Positions 1 to 8,425 of a DNA stretch of 64,000 bases are shown piece by piece (within the stretch, counting starts at the first letter, position 1; each line of letters opens with the position of its first letter). The translations under genes were made by a program, and so were the position numbers. Origin of the DNA: Roseateles sp. SL47 (GTDB lineage Bacteria; Pseudomonadota; Gammaproteobacteria; Burkholderiales; Burkholderiaceae_C). The notes beneath the pieces are model-generated. The model saw only the letters and a list, made by a program, of their open reading frames with translations. It searched no databases and had not been told where the DNA came from. The stretch is taken from contig NZ_CP113068.1 in assembly GCF_026625885.1 (NCBI RefSeq), positions 2,170,001-2,234,000 on the forward strand, given 5' to 3'.

Positions 1-1257
1 GCGCGGGGCGATATCGACCCGAACAGCCCGGAGGCGGAGGCCTTTGTGCAGGCCCGCATCAAGGATGTGATCATGCATGAGGTGGGCCACACGCTGGGCC
101 TGAAGCACAACTTCAAGGCCTCGACCACCGTGACGCAGGCGCAGCTCAAGGACAAGAGCTATACCGATGCCCATGGCATTTCCGGCTCGGTGATGGACTA
201 CAACGCCTACAACATTCCGCTGGAAGGCGAGGCGCCCACCACCTACAACAACACCACGCTGGGGGCCTACGACTACTGGGCCATTGAATATGCCTACAAG
301 CAGCTGCCCAAGGAGCAGGAAGCGGACGAGCTGACTCGGATTGCATCCCGCAATACCGACCCCGGCCATGCATATGCCGATGACACCGACGCGGGCGGCT
401 TTGGCCCCTACGACGGCATGGACCCGATGATCAACCGCTTTGACCTCGGGGATGACCCGCTGTCTTATTATCAAAAGCGGTTGAAGCTTTCGCAGGAATT
501 GTGGACGCGGGTGCAGAACCGCAAACCTGTGGCGGGGGAAGATCCGCTGCGTCAGCGCCGCTCGCTGATCAACGGCTTCACGCAACTGGCCCGTGCCTCG
601 GAACTGGTGGGCAAGTATGTGGGCGGCATGTACACGACGCGGGACGTGCCCGGTGCTGCTCGCCCGGCGCTGGCGCCGGTGGACCCGGCCAAGCAGCGCG
701 AGGCCTTGCGTTTCCTGGCCACGGGCCTGTTCAGCGCGGACAGCTTCCGGTTCAAGCCGGAGTTCCTGAGCTCGCTGACGGCGGACTATGTGGAGTTTGC
801 GCGGCCGCAGTGGGTGAGCATCCCGGGGGCGGTGTCGCTGGTGCAGTTGTCGGCCATGAACCGTCTGCTGAGCGTGAGCACGGCAGTCCGATTGATGGAG
901 CTGCCCAACTATGTGCCGGTGTCGCAGCGCAAGGGCATCATCTCGCTGAACGAGGTGTATGGGACGCTGCAGTCCTCCATCTGGAGCGAACTCAAGACCG
1001 GGGGCGAGATTGACCGTCTGCGCCGCAATCTGCAGCGGGAGTATCTGCGTCGCCTGCAGGCCAACCTGACGCATGGCAACGCGTCGGGGCAGTTGGCGGA
1101 TGCCTTCGCCCTGATGCGGTTGCATGCCACGCAACTGCAATCGGATCTGCGTGCGGCCCAGGCGAAGGGCGGGCAGTCGGTCGAGACGCGTGCTCACATT
1201 GCGGAGAGCCTGGACCTGCTGAGCACCACGCTGAAGGCGACGATGAGCCGCAGCTGA
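1..1257 (+). CDS. zinc-dependent metalloprotease, C-terminal part (cut by window edge)
   Basis: The frame is open from base 1, so the true start lies to the left and about 418 residues of the C-terminal part are visible. The zinc-binding motif HEVGHTLGLKH begins at visible residue 26 and gives His26, Glu27, His30 and His36, the extended HExxHxxGxxH form of metzincin-like peptidases. The following 'SVMDYNAYNIP' resembles the methionine turn. Together these fit the large bacterial zinc-dependent metalloproteases with DUF4953/DUF5117 domains, which are usually about 800-900 residues and exported; the signal peptide would be off the window. The rest is mostly helical, with no further motif I recognise. 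A strong terminator follows 17 bases after the stop. Family assignment is good; the substrate is unknown. Confidence 0.85.
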   Translation, partial: ARGDIDPNSPEAEAFVQARIKDVIMHEVGHTLGLKHNFKASTTVTQAQLKDKSYTDAHGISGSVMDYNAYNIPLEGEAPTTYNNTTLGAYDYWAIEYAYKQLPKEQEADELTRIASRNTDPGHAYADDTDAGGFGPYDGMDPMINRFDLGDDPLSYYQKRLKLSQELWTRVQNRKPVAGEDPLRQRRSLINGFTQLARASELVGKYVGGMYTTRDVPGAARPALAPVDPAKQREALRFLATGLFSADSFRFKPEFLSSLTADYVEFARPQWVSIPGAVSLVQLSAMNRLLSVSTAVRLMELPNYVPVSQRKGIISLNEVYGTLQSSIWSELKTGGEIDRLRRNLQREYLRRLQANLTHGNASGQLADAFALMRLHATQLQSDLRAAQAKGGQSVETRAHIAESLDLLSTTLKATMSRS

Positions 1258-1273
1258 GGTTGATCGGTCCAGC

Positions 1274-1304
1274 AAAAAGGCCAGCAGAGATGCTGGCCTT
1301 TTTT
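1274..1304 (+). terminator. rho-independent terminator after the metalloprotease gene
   Basis: A perfect 13-base stem (AAAAAGGCCAGCA with TGCTGGCCTTTTT) closes a GAGA loop. The A-run and T-run flanks make it suitable in both directions. It ends the plus-strand metalloprotease gene and could also stop minus-strand transcripts arriving from the AI-2E-family gene. Confidence 0.9.
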
Positions 1305-1497
1305 ATCGTGGTGCCTGAAAGGACAAAGGGCGCTGGCTCAAACAGCACAGCACCCCTGCGGCGGGACTGCCGGCAGATCATCGCGCCGATGTCTGGCGCT
1401 GCCGATCGCTGTTGGTGGGGCGGTGAGTGCCTGACTGAAAGTGCTGCGCTTCACTGAATCCCTGGTCGCAGCTTCTTCGGACAGCACGGGGATGTGT

Positions 1498-2568
1498 TCA
1501 TGCATCCGGATACCGCCGCTCTGCCGCGACAATGTCCCACACCGCGATGAACATCGCAGCGATCAGCGGACCCACCACAAAGCCGTTGATACCGAACACC
1601 GCCATGCCACCGATCGTGGTGAGCAGCACCACATAGTCCGGCATCTTGGTGTCCTTACCCACCAGCAGCGGACGCAGCAGGTTGTCCACCAGGCCAATCA
1701 CCGCCGTGCCGTAGACGATCAAGCCGACGCCCGGCCCGACGGACCCGGTGGCCAGCAGATAGATCGCCACCGGCGCCCACACCAGTGCGGCCCCCACCGC
1801 TGGCAACAGCGACAGGAAGGCCATCAGCACCGCCCACAGCACCGGGGCGTGAATGTCCAGCACCCAGAAGGCCAACCCGCCCAGCGCGCCTTGCAGCGCC
1901 GCCACCGCAATGTTGCCCTTCACCGTGGCGCGGATCACCGTGCGGAACTTGTCGCCGAGTTGTCGCTTGTAGGCGTCCTGCAGCGGCAGCGCATCGCGGA
2001 TGCGCTTGGACAGCTGGTCGCCGTCCCGCATCAGGAAGAACAACAAATACAGCATCACGAAGAAGCTGACCACAAAGTCGAAGGTGTCCTGCCCAAAGCC
2101 CAGCGCCTTGGTGGCAACGAACTGGCTGATCTGGTTGAGCGCGGAGCCCAGCCGGTCCTGCAGGCTGGTCAGGTTCTGCAGCCCCAGCCGTTCCAGCACC
2201 TCCATCATCCAGCGCGGCATGGCCCCGTAGATCTGCTGCACGTAGGTGTGGAAGTCGAACTTGCCCGACTTGAACATCTCATACAGCACCGTTGCCTCAC
2301 GCACCAGGGCGGCCGTCACATAGACCATCGGCACCACCACCAGCAGCACGATCAGCAGGATGGTGACCACCCCGGCCACATTGGGCCGCTTGAGCTTGCG
2401 CAGCAGCCACAGATACAGCGGGCGGAACACGATGGCCAGGGCCACGCCCCAGAGAATCGCGCCCACCATCGGCCAGAGGATCCAGCCAAATCCCAAGGTC
2501 ACCAGCGTCAGCAGGACGAGGAAGGAACGGTTCTGCAGTGCTGGAACCTGTTTGCCTGGAAGGCTCAT
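1498..2568 (-). CDS. AI-2E family transporter (PerM/YdiK-type membrane protein)
   Basis: A 356-residue polytopic inner-membrane protein of the AI-2E transporter family (PF01594). Hydrophobic segments occur near the N-terminus (FLVLLTLVTLGFGWILW and the following stretch), in the middle (FVVSFFVMLYLLFFLMRDGDQ) and in a C-terminal cluster with the glycine-rich 'VGPLIAAMFIAVWDIV'. Members have been linked to export of autoinducer-2 or other small solutes, but most have no proven substrate. I start at 2568 because a clear ribosome site (CAGGAG, about 10 bases upstream) precedes ATG-Ser-Leu-Pro; a longer reading frame begins at 2640 without such a site. It lies downstream of mpl on the same strand and is probably the last gene of the thiD-hemL-mpl unit. 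Confidence 0.85.
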   Translation of the reverse strand: MSLPGKQVPALQNRSFLVLLTLVTLGFGWILWPMVGAILWGVALAIVFRPLYLWLLRKLKRPNVAGVVTILLIVLLVVVPMVYVTAALVREATVLYEMFKSGKFDFHTYVQQIYGAMPRWMMEVLERLGLQNLTSLQDRLGSALNQISQFVATKALGFGQDTFDFVVSFFVMLYLLFFLMRDGDQLSKRIRDALPLQDAYKRQLGDKFRTVIRATVKGNIAVAALQGALGGLAFWVLDIHAPVLWAVLMAFLSLLPAVGAALVWAPVAIYLLATGSVGPGVGLIVYGTAVIGLVDNLLRPLLVGKDTKMPDYVVLLTTIGGMAVFGINGFVVGPLIAAMFIAVWDIVAAERRYPDA

Positions 2569-2708
2569 CGTGTGGGTGCTCCTGAATGAACGAATGCGGC
2601 ACAACGGCAGCGGGATCTGCATGGCCGAACCGTGCGGCACCGGCGGGAAGGCAATCGAGCCGCCCGATCCCTCGGCTCAAGGGCTGGGGCCCGTTGTCGG
2701 GTGCGAGC

Positions 2709-4073
2709 TTACTTCAGCGCCGCGAGCAGTTTGTCGTGAATGCCACCGAACCCGCCGTTGCTCATGCACAGCAAGTGGTCGCCCGGCCGAGCGGCCGCCT
2801 TCACCAGGCGGACCAGGTCGTCCACATTCGCCCCCACCACGCCCTGCTCGCCCAACGGCGCCAGGGCTTCGCGGGCGTCCCAGGTCAGGCCGTCCTGGTT
2901 GCAGAAGCTGATATCCGCCTCTTCCAGCGCCCAGGGCAATTGGGCCTTCATCGTGCCCAGCTTCATGGTGTTGGAGCGCGGCTCGAAGATGGCCAGGATG
3001 CGCTCCGCAGGCGCGATCCGACGCCGCAGGCCATCAATGGTGGTGTGGATGGCGGTGGGATGGTGGGCAAAGTCGTCATAGACCTTGATGCCCCGCGCTT
3101 CCCCCCGCAGTTCCAGCCGTCGCCGCACACTCTTGAAGCTGCCCAGCGACGTGGCCGCCGCCTCCGGGTCCACCCCCACATGCTCGGCCGCCGCGATGGC
3201 AGCCAGCGCATTCAGCTGGTTGTGCTCCCCCAGCAGCTCCCAACTCACATGCCCCACCTTCAGGCTGCCGCGCAGCACATCGAAGGAGGTGGGCTCACCC
3301 CGCGCCCGCAGCGCGCCAGGTTCTTCCTTGCGCGCGCCGAAACGCTGCACCTCGCTCCAGCAGCCGCGACTGAGCACCCGCTGCAGGGCATCCTCGCGGG
3401 CATTCACCACCAGCCGGCCCGACGGCGGCACGGTGCGCACCAGGTGGTGGAACTGGGTTTCGATGGCGGCCAGATCCGGGAAGATGTCCGCATGGTCGTG
3501 CTCCAGGTTGTTGAGCACGGCGGTCCGGGGCCGGTAGTGAACGAACTTGCTGCGCTTGTCGAAGAAGGCGGTGTCGTATTCGTCCGCCTCGATCACGAAG
3601 TACCGGCCGCCGCCCAGACGGGCCGACACTCCGAAGTTCTGGGGGACGCCCCCGATGAGGAACCCCGGCGCCATCGCCGCCGATTCCAGGATCCAGGCCA
3701 GCATCGAGGTGGTGGTGGTCTTGCCGTGTGTGCCGGCCACGGCCAGCACATGTTTGCCCTGCAGGACATGCTCGGCCAGCCATTGGGGGCCGCTGGTGTA
3801 GGGCAGCCCGGCATCCAGGATGGCCTCCATCAGTGGAAAACGCCCTTCGGATGACCGCGTCACCACATTGCCCACCACAAACAGGTCGGGCTTGAGGTCC
3901 AGTTGCTCGGCCCCGAACCCTTCGATCAGCTCAATGCCCAAGGCCTCCAGCTGCGTGGACATCGGCGGATACACATTGGCGTCGCAGCCGGTCACCCGGT
4001 GCCCGGCCTCGCGCGCCAGGGCCGCCAGCCCGCCCATGAAAGTGCCGCAAATGCCCAGAATGTGGATATGCAT
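2709..4073 (-). CDS. mpl: UDP-N-acetylmuramate:L-alanyl-gamma-D-glutamyl-meso-diaminopimelate ligase
   Basis: A cytoplasmic murein-recycling ligase that joins UDP-MurNAc to the tripeptide L-Ala-gamma-D-Glu-meso-DAP recovered from old peptidoglycan, using ATP. The 454-residue protein matches the usual Mpl length. It opens with a Rossmann-like nucleotide fold (MHIHILGICGTFMGGLA), has the Mur-ligase P-loop 'VAGTHGKTTTTSML', the Mur central-domain sequence 'EADEYDTAFFDKRSKF', and the C-terminal 'YDDFAHHPTAI' and 'FEPRSNTMK' motifs of the MurC/Mpl branch. The N-terminal 'GICGTFMGGLA' points to Mpl instead of MurC. It lies 92 bases downstream of hemL on the same strand. Confidence 0.96.
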   Translation of the reverse strand: MHIHILGICGTFMGGLAALAREAGHRVTGCDANVYPPMSTQLEALGIELIEGFGAEQLDLKPDLFVVGNVVTRSSEGRFPLMEAILDAGLPYTSGPQWLAEHVLQGKHVLAVAGTHGKTTTTSMLAWILESAAMAPGFLIGGVPQNFGVSARLGGGRYFVIEADEYDTAFFDKRSKFVHYRPRTAVLNNLEHDHADIFPDLAAIETQFHHLVRTVPPSGRLVVNAREDALQRVLSRGCWSEVQRFGARKEEPGALRARGEPTSFDVLRGSLKVGHVSWELLGEHNQLNALAAIAAAEHVGVDPEAAATSLGSFKSVRRRLELRGEARGIKVYDDFAHHPTAIHTTIDGLRRRIAPAERILAIFEPRSNTMKLGTMKAQLPWALEEADISFCNQDGLTWDAREALAPLGEQGVVGANVDDLVRLVKAAARPGDHLLCMSNGGFGGIHDKLLAALK

Positions 4074-4165
4074 GGTTCGTGCTTCAGCTGCTGTACCAAA
4101 CGGTAAGCAAGAGTAATACCTGTCTCAGGGTGGGCCGTTGGCGACACGTCTGGCGCGGGGCTTGC

Positions 4166-5452
4166 CTAGCGCAGCGCCTCGCGTGCGGCGGCCAGCGTGG
4201 CGTCGATATCGGCGTCCGTGTGAGCGGCTGAGACAAATCCCGCCTCATACAGCGCCGGCGCCAGATAGACACCAGCGTCCAGCATGGCGTGGAAGAAGCG
4301 GTTGAAGCGCTCCTTGTCGGTGCGCATGACTTCGGTGTAGTTCACCGGCAGGCTGGGCAACAGGAAGAAGCCGAACATGCCGCCCTGGCTGTCGGCGCTG
4401 AAGGGCACGCCGTTGTCGCGGGCCACCGAGGCGAGCCCCTGCACCAGCCGCTGCGTACGGGCCGACAGGGCCTCGAAGAACCCCGGCTTGCGGATTTCCC
4501 GCAGCGTGGCCAGGCCACAGGCGGTGGCCACCGGGTTGCCCGACAGCGTGCCGGCCTGATAGACACCACCCAGCGGTGCCAGGTGCTTCATGATGTCGCG
4601 GCTGGCGCCAAAGGCGGCCAGTGGCATGCCGCCGCCGATCACCTTGCCGAAGACGCTGATGTCGGGCTTGAAGCCGGGAATCAGGTCGGCATAGTGACCC
4701 TGGGCGCTGCGCAGGTCCACCCGGAAGCCGGTCATCACCTCGTCCAGCACCAGCAGGGCCCCGTATTCGCTGCAGAGCTCACGCAGCCGGGTCATGAAGG
4801 GGAGGCTGGCGCGCACGAAATTCATGTTGCCGGCAATCGGCTCGACGATGACGCAGGCCAGGTCCTTGCCGTGGAGGGCGAATGCGTCCTCCAGCTCCTG
4901 CACGTTGTTGTATTCCAGAACCAGGGTGTGCTGGGCTGTGGCTTCCGGGACCCCGGCACTGGTGGGGTGGCCGAAGGTCGCCAGGCCCGAGCCGGCCTTG
5001 ACCAGCAGGGCATCGGTATGCCCGTGGTAGCACCCTTCAAATTTAATGAACTTATTCCGGCCGGTAGCGCCTCGTGCCAGGCGGATGGCGCTCATCGTGG
5101 CCTCGGTGCCGGAACTCACCAGCCGCACCTGCTCGCAACTGGGCACCAGCTGAAGGATTTCTTCGGCCAGCTCGATTTCGCGCTCGGTCGGGGCGCCGAA
5201 GGACAGGCCCTCGGTCACCGCGCGCTGCACGGCCTCGATCACCGCAGGATGGCCATGGCCCAGGATCATCGGGCCCCAGGAACCGATGTAATCGATGTAG
5301 CGCTTGCCGTCGGCATCCACGATGTAGGCGCCTTCGCCGCGCGCGATGAAGCGCGGTGTACCGCCGACGGCCCGGAAGGCCCGCACCGGCGAGTTGACGC
5401 CGCCGGGGATGACTCGCTGGGCACGTTCAAAGAGGGAATCGTTCTGGCTCAT
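4166..5452 (-). CDS. hemL: glutamate-1-semialdehyde 2,1-aminomutase
   Basis: Converts glutamate-1-semialdehyde to 5-aminolevulinate in the C5 route of tetrapyrrole synthesis, using pyridoxal phosphate as cofactor. The 428-residue length is typical. The N-terminal '[14 protein letters not shown]' is the HemL signature. '[16 protein letters not shown]' binds the cofactor phosphate, '[11 protein letters not shown]' holds the aspartate that contacts the pyridine nitrogen, and Lys270 in '[16 protein letters not shown]' is the expected Schiff-base lysine. The start lies 11 bases downstream of the thiD stop, so the two genes are almost certainly co-transcribed. Placement beside thiD is common in Burkholderiales. 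Confidence 0.97.
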   Translation of the reverse strand: MSQNDSLFERAQRVIPGGVNSPVRAFRAVGGTPRFIARGEGAYIVDADGKRYIDYIGSWGPMILGHGHPAVIEAVQRAVTEGLSFGAPTEREIELAEEILQLVPSCEQVRLVSSGTEATMSAIRLARGATGRNKFIKFEGCYHGHTDALLVKAGSGLATFGHPTSAGVPEATAQHTLVLEYNNVQELEDAFALHGKDLACVIVEPIAGNMNFVRASLPFMTRLRELCSEYGALLVLDEVMTGFRVDLRSAQGHYADLIPGFKPDISVFGKVIGGGMPLAAFGASRDIMKHLAPLGGVYQAGTLSGNPVATACGLATLREIRKPGFFEALSARTQRLVQGLASVARDNGVPFSADSQGGMFGFFLLPSLPVNYTEVMRTDKERFNRFFHAMLDAGVYLAPALYEAGFVSAAHTDADIDATLAAAREALR

Positions 5453-5463
5453 GATGAGGGCAA

Positions 5464-6429
5464 TCAGTGGATGCGACGCGGGCCGCGGGTGGTCGGCTCT
5501 TCGATACGGGGTTCTTCCGCCGAAGGCTCGCTGCCGTCCTCCGGGGCGCCTTCTTCCCCGGGGGGGAGGGCCCAGAAGAAGCGGTCCGGCACCACATTGC
5601 CCATGCCGGGCCGGAAGCCCGCCTCGAGCGACTGGTCGAGGAAGGCGAGCGCCTCACCCACCGCATCATGCGGCTCGGACCCCACCGACAGCAGCGCCGC
5701 CAGGGCTGCCGACAGCGTGTCACCGGCGCCGACGAAGCTGGCCTCGAACCGTTCAAATTTTTCGCCGGTGATGGCGCCCTGCGGACCGGCCAGCACATTG
5801 TCCAGATACTGGTTGGGCAGGCTGATGCCGGTGACCAGCACATGGGCGGCGCCATGCTGGTGCGCGGCCACCGCCAGTTCGCGCGGCGAGGCGGGCCGGT
5901 CGGCATCCCATTCGGGGAGCAGGCAGTCGCTCAGTGTCTTGTGGTTGCCCACCAGCACCAGGGTCTGCGGCAGCACCAGCTCCCGGAAGGCATCCAGATA
6001 GCTCTGCTGCTGTTCTTCATCCAGCCAGGCGATGCTGGGCAGATAGGCCACCAGCGGCACGTCCGGATAATCGGACAGCACCTCCGCCACCGATGAGATG
6101 CCTTCCGCGCTGCCCAGGAACCCGACCTTCCAGGCCGCCACCGGCACATCTTCCAGAATCGACCGGGCCTGTTCCACGATGCAGTCGCCGTCCAGGGTCT
6201 GGTGGTCAAACACCTCGGCGGTGTCTCGCATCACGATGGCAGTCACCACCGGCAGGGCGTGGGCGCCCATGGCCGCGATGGTGGCCACGTCGCCTGCGCT
6301 GCCGCCCGCACCGCTGGGGTCACTGGCGTTGAAGCTCATCACACAGGCGGGTGGTGGCGATTCCTGCTCCTCGCCCGGCTGGGTGCCGGTGGGGTCGGGG
6401 GCAGGGGAGGTGGGGTCTTGACGGCTCAT
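5464..6429 (-). CDS. thiD: hydroxymethylpyrimidine/phosphomethylpyrimidine kinase
   Basis: Phosphorylates hydroxymethylpyrimidine and its monophosphate for thiamine synthesis; a ribokinase-fold enzyme acting in the cytoplasm. The core (about residues 29-290) has '[22 protein letters not shown]', which binds the pyrimidine, and the anion-hole motif '[14 protein letters not shown]'. At 321 residues it is longer than the usual 260-280: the first 28 residues are rich in Pro, Thr and Glu, and the last 30 or so are acidic and low-complexity. These tails look disordered and are probably dispensable. Translation could also begin at the internal Met31, but no ribosome site decides it. It is first in the minus-strand unit thiD-hemL-mpl and diverges from the rubredoxin gene. 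Confidence 0.92.
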   Translation of the reverse strand: MSRQDPTSPAPDPTGTQPGEEQESPPPACVMSFNASDPSGAGGSAGDVATIAAMGAHALPVVTAIVMRDTAEVFDHQTLDGDCIVEQARSILEDVPVAAWKVGFLGSAEGISSVAEVLSDYPDVPLVAYLPSIAWLDEEQQQSYLDAFRELVLPQTLVLVGNHKTLSDCLLPEWDADRPASPRELAVAAHQHGAAHVLVTGISLPNQYLDNVLAGPQGAITGEKFERFEASFVGAGDTLSAALAALLSVGSEPHDAVGEALAFLDQSLEAGFRPGMGNVVPDRFFWALPPGEEGAPEDGSEPSAEEPRIEEPTTRGPRRIH

Positions 6430-6538
6430 GGATGGGCGGCGGGAAGCCGTGAACTGATGCGCGAAATGTGACGAAGGACCGGTTTTAACTGTTGTTTCAT
6501 CGGTACTTCTGCCCTCCGGGATACCCAGGGGGCGTGGC

Positions 6539-6544
6539 TACAAT
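6539..6544 (+). promoter_or_regulatory. candidate -10 box for rubredoxin
   Basis: TACAAT lies 18 bases before the rubredoxin ATG, within the 133-base divergent gap between thiD and rubredoxin. No good -35 hexamer is seen at 16-18 bases spacing, so this is a weak sigma-70-type call. Confidence 0.4.
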
Positions 6545-6562
6545 CTTTCGATCATTGTAGTG

Positions 6563-6754
6563 ATGCAAAGTCAACCCATCGTGAGCGACCCAAGGACCTG
6601 GATGTGCCTAATTTGTGGCTGGATTTATGACGAGGCCGCCGGAGACCCCGAGCACGGTATCGCGCCCAACACACGTTGGGAAGATGTGAACATGAACTGG
6701 ACCTGCCCGGAGTGCGGAGCCCGCAAGGAAGACTTCGAGATGGTGCAGATCTGA
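6563..6754 (+). CDS. rubredoxin
   Basis: A 63-residue one-iron electron carrier. Two CxxC knuckles, 'CLICGWIYDEAAGDPEHGI' and 'CPECGARKEDFE', hold a single iron by four cysteines, and the central 'GIAPNTRWEDV' loop is typical. Its partner in this organism is unknown; rubredoxins of this type pass electrons to oxygenases or oxidative-stress enzymes. A GTG codon directly upstream (6560) could also start translation, and no ribosome site separates the two. The rubredoxin-pilG neighbourhood recurs in Burkholderiales, but a functional link to twitching is not established. Confidence 0.95.
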   Translation: MQSQPIVSDPRTWMCLICGWIYDEAAGDPEHGIAPNTRWEDVNMNWTCPECGARKEDFEMVQI

Positions 6755-6791
6755 GCTGAGAAGGCTGAGCTGAGAAGGCTGAGCTGAGAAG
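6753..6791 (+). repeat. 14-base tandem repeat, about 2.8 copies
   Basis: The unit GAGCTGAGAAGGCT starts inside the rubredoxin stop codon and repeats twice in full (6753-6766, 6767-6780), followed by an 11-base partial copy. It forms no obvious hairpin. It may be a slippage product. Confidence 0.85.
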
Positions 6792-6972
6792 AGGGGACGG
6801 CGGGCCGGACTCGCCTGAACCTCGTCACAGCCGGACCACGAACTGGCCATGACCCGGCCACGAACTGGGGCCGAGCGCGAAACGGATCACGGAAGCCCTC
6901 CGGTTCACTTGTCGCCCGGCACTGAATCGCAACAACACTGACGACCCTGGTCTGACATTTACGGAGAACAGC

Positions 6973-7353
6973 TTGGAATCCAAGGCCACCAAGGTGCTGG
7001 TCATCGACGACAGCAACACCATTCGCCGCAGCGCAGAAATCTTTCTGAAGCAGGGCGGCCATCAGGTGGTGCTGGCGGAAGATGGCTTCGACGCCCTCGC
7101 CAAGCTGAGCGACTACCAGCCTGATCTCGTGTTTTGCGACATCCTCATGCCTCGATTGGACGGTTACCAGACCTGCGCCATCATCAAGCGCAATCCGCAG
7201 TTCGCTTCGGTCCCTGTGATCATGCTGTCTTCCAAGGACGGCCTGTTCGACAAGGCTCGCGGACGGATGGTGGGTTCGCAGGACTACCTGACCAAACCTT
7301 TCACCAAAGATCAGTTGCTACAGGCGGTACAGCAACATCGGCGCGAGCCCTGA
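6973..7353 (+). CDS. pilG: twitching motility response regulator PilG
   Basis: A stand-alone receiver domain of 126 residues. It is phosphorylated by the Pil-Chp kinase ChpA and promotes type IV pilus extension in the characterised Pseudomonas system. Visible receiver residues are the acidic pair in 'VIDDS', the phospho-acceptor Asp56 in 'FCDILMPRLDG', Ser in 'VIMLSSKDG' and Lys in 'YLTKPF'. Translation most likely starts at TTG 6973: GGAG sits six bases upstream and no in-frame ATG precedes the conserved 'KVLVIDDS'. It is the first gene of the pil-chp cluster; a small stem-loop separates it from pilH. Confidence 0.93.
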   Translation: MESKATKVLVIDDSNTIRRSAEIFLKQGGHQVVLAEDGFDALAKLSDYQPDLVFCDILMPRLDGYQTCAIIKRNPQFASVPVIMLSSKDGLFDKARGRMVGSQDYLTKPFTKDQLLQAVQQHRREP

Positions 7354-7371
7354 ACGTCAATAACCTCACAC

Positions 7372-7392
7372 CGCCGCGACTTCGCGGCGTTT
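7372..7392 (+). terminator. possible weak stem-loop between pilG and pilH
   Basis: CGCCGCG and CGCGGCG pair around ACTT, followed by only three T. It could be a weak terminator or an mRNA processing or stability hairpin that sets pilG apart from pilHIJ. Confidence 0.4.
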
Positions 7393-7478
7393 GAACTTCC
7401 GAGTTTCCTGTCAATCTCATCATCCCTGACAAAAAGGCCTTCGCGGCCGCTGTCTGGCCGCGTTACCTGGGAGCATTC

Positions 7479-7844
7479 ATGTCCATCCAAAAAATCCTGG
7501 TCGTCGATGATTCGAAGACCGAGTTGCACCACCTGAGCGATCTGCTGACCAAGCGCGGTTACACCGTGCGCACCGCTGAAAACGGTGAAGAAGCCATGAA
7601 GCGCCTGGAAGAAGAAAAGCCGGACCTGATCCTCATGGATGTGGTGATGCCCGGCCAGAATGGCTTCCAGCTGACCCGGGCCATCACCCGCGACGAGCGT
7701 TATGCCGACGTGCCGGTGGTGATCTGCACCAGCAAGAACCAGGAAACCGACAAGGTCTGGGGCATGCGCCAGGGCGCCCGTGATTACGTGGTCAAGCCGG
7801 TCAAGGCCGACGAGCTGATCGCCAAGATCAAGGCACTGGGCTGA
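7479..7844 (+). CDS. pilH: twitching motility response regulator PilH
   Basis: The second stand-alone receiver of the Pil-Chp pathway (121 residues), thought from Pseudomonas work to act in pilus retraction or as a phosphate sink. Receiver landmarks are 'VVDDSKTELHHL', phospho-acceptor Asp54 in 'LILMDVVMPGQNGF', Thr in 'VICTSKN' and Lys in 'YVVKPVK'. GGGAG lies five bases before the ATG. PilI starts only four bases after its stop, so the genes are co-translated. Confidence 0.94.
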   Translation: MSIQKILVVDDSKTELHHLSDLLTKRGYTVRTAENGEEAMKRLEEEKPDLILMDVVMPGQNGFQLTRAITRDERYADVPVVICTSKNQETDKVWGMRQGARDYVVKPVKADELIAKIKALG

Positions 7845-7848
7845 CACC

Positions 7849-8367
7849 ATGGCCAACAAGCAAGCCCTGCGCGACCTCCAGCAACGCCTGGCGCAACGGA
7901 TGCAGGCGGCGCGTGAAGCGCCGCAAGCCGCCAACTGGCTGGCCGTGGAGTGCGCCGGCCTGGGCTTGCTGCTGCCGCTGAAACAGTCCGGCGAAATCTT
8001 TACCCCTGTGCCGCTGCAGCAGGTGCCCTATACCCAGCCGTGGATGCTGGGTGTGGCCAACCTGCGCGGCGGCTTGCATACGGTGGTGGACCTGTCGGCC
8101 TTCCTGGGCCTGCGGGGCGCCACTTCCCTGACGCCCGCCCATCGGTTGGTGTCGATCAACCCGGAGCTGGGTATCAACTGCGCGCTGCTGGTGGACCAGC
8201 TCCTCGGCCTGCGCGGCGACGAACAGCTTCAGGCCGAGCCGGATACGGCCGGCCATCCCGACTTCGCCCCAACGCGCATGCGCGATGGGCAGGGTCGACG
8301 CTGGCAGGTGCTGGATTTGGATGCATTGATTCTGCATCCCCAATTCCTGCGCATTGTTTTGAACTGA
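7849..8367 (+). CDS. pilI: CheW-like adaptor PilI
   Basis: A 172-residue protein with one CheW domain (about residues 25-165), the adaptor that couples the chemoreceptor PilJ to the kinase ChpA at the pole. 'WLAVECAGLGLLLPL', 'YTQPWMLGVANLRGGLHTVVDLSAFLG' and 'CALLVDQLLGLR' are the usual CheW strands and the receptor-contact glycine turn. The gene is tightly packed between pilH and pilJ. Confidence 0.92.
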   Translation: MANKQALRDLQQRLAQRMQAAREAPQAANWLAVECAGLGLLLPLKQSGEIFTPVPLQQVPYTQPWMLGVANLRGGLHTVVDLSAFLGLRGATSLTPAHRLVSINPELGINCALLVDQLLGLRGDEQLQAEPDTAGHPDFAPTRMRDGQGRRWQVLDLDALILHPQFLRIVLN

Positions 8368-8425
8368 TGGCTGAACGCGGCCTCTGATGGCCGGCTTCGA
8401 CGAAACGAGACCAAACGAGGGTGTG

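Noticed and set aside
1441..2589. Open frame of about 382 codons on the plus strand, opposite the AI-2E-family gene
   Set aside because: His/Gln/Arg-rich shadow; the minus strand encodes a clear membrane protein.
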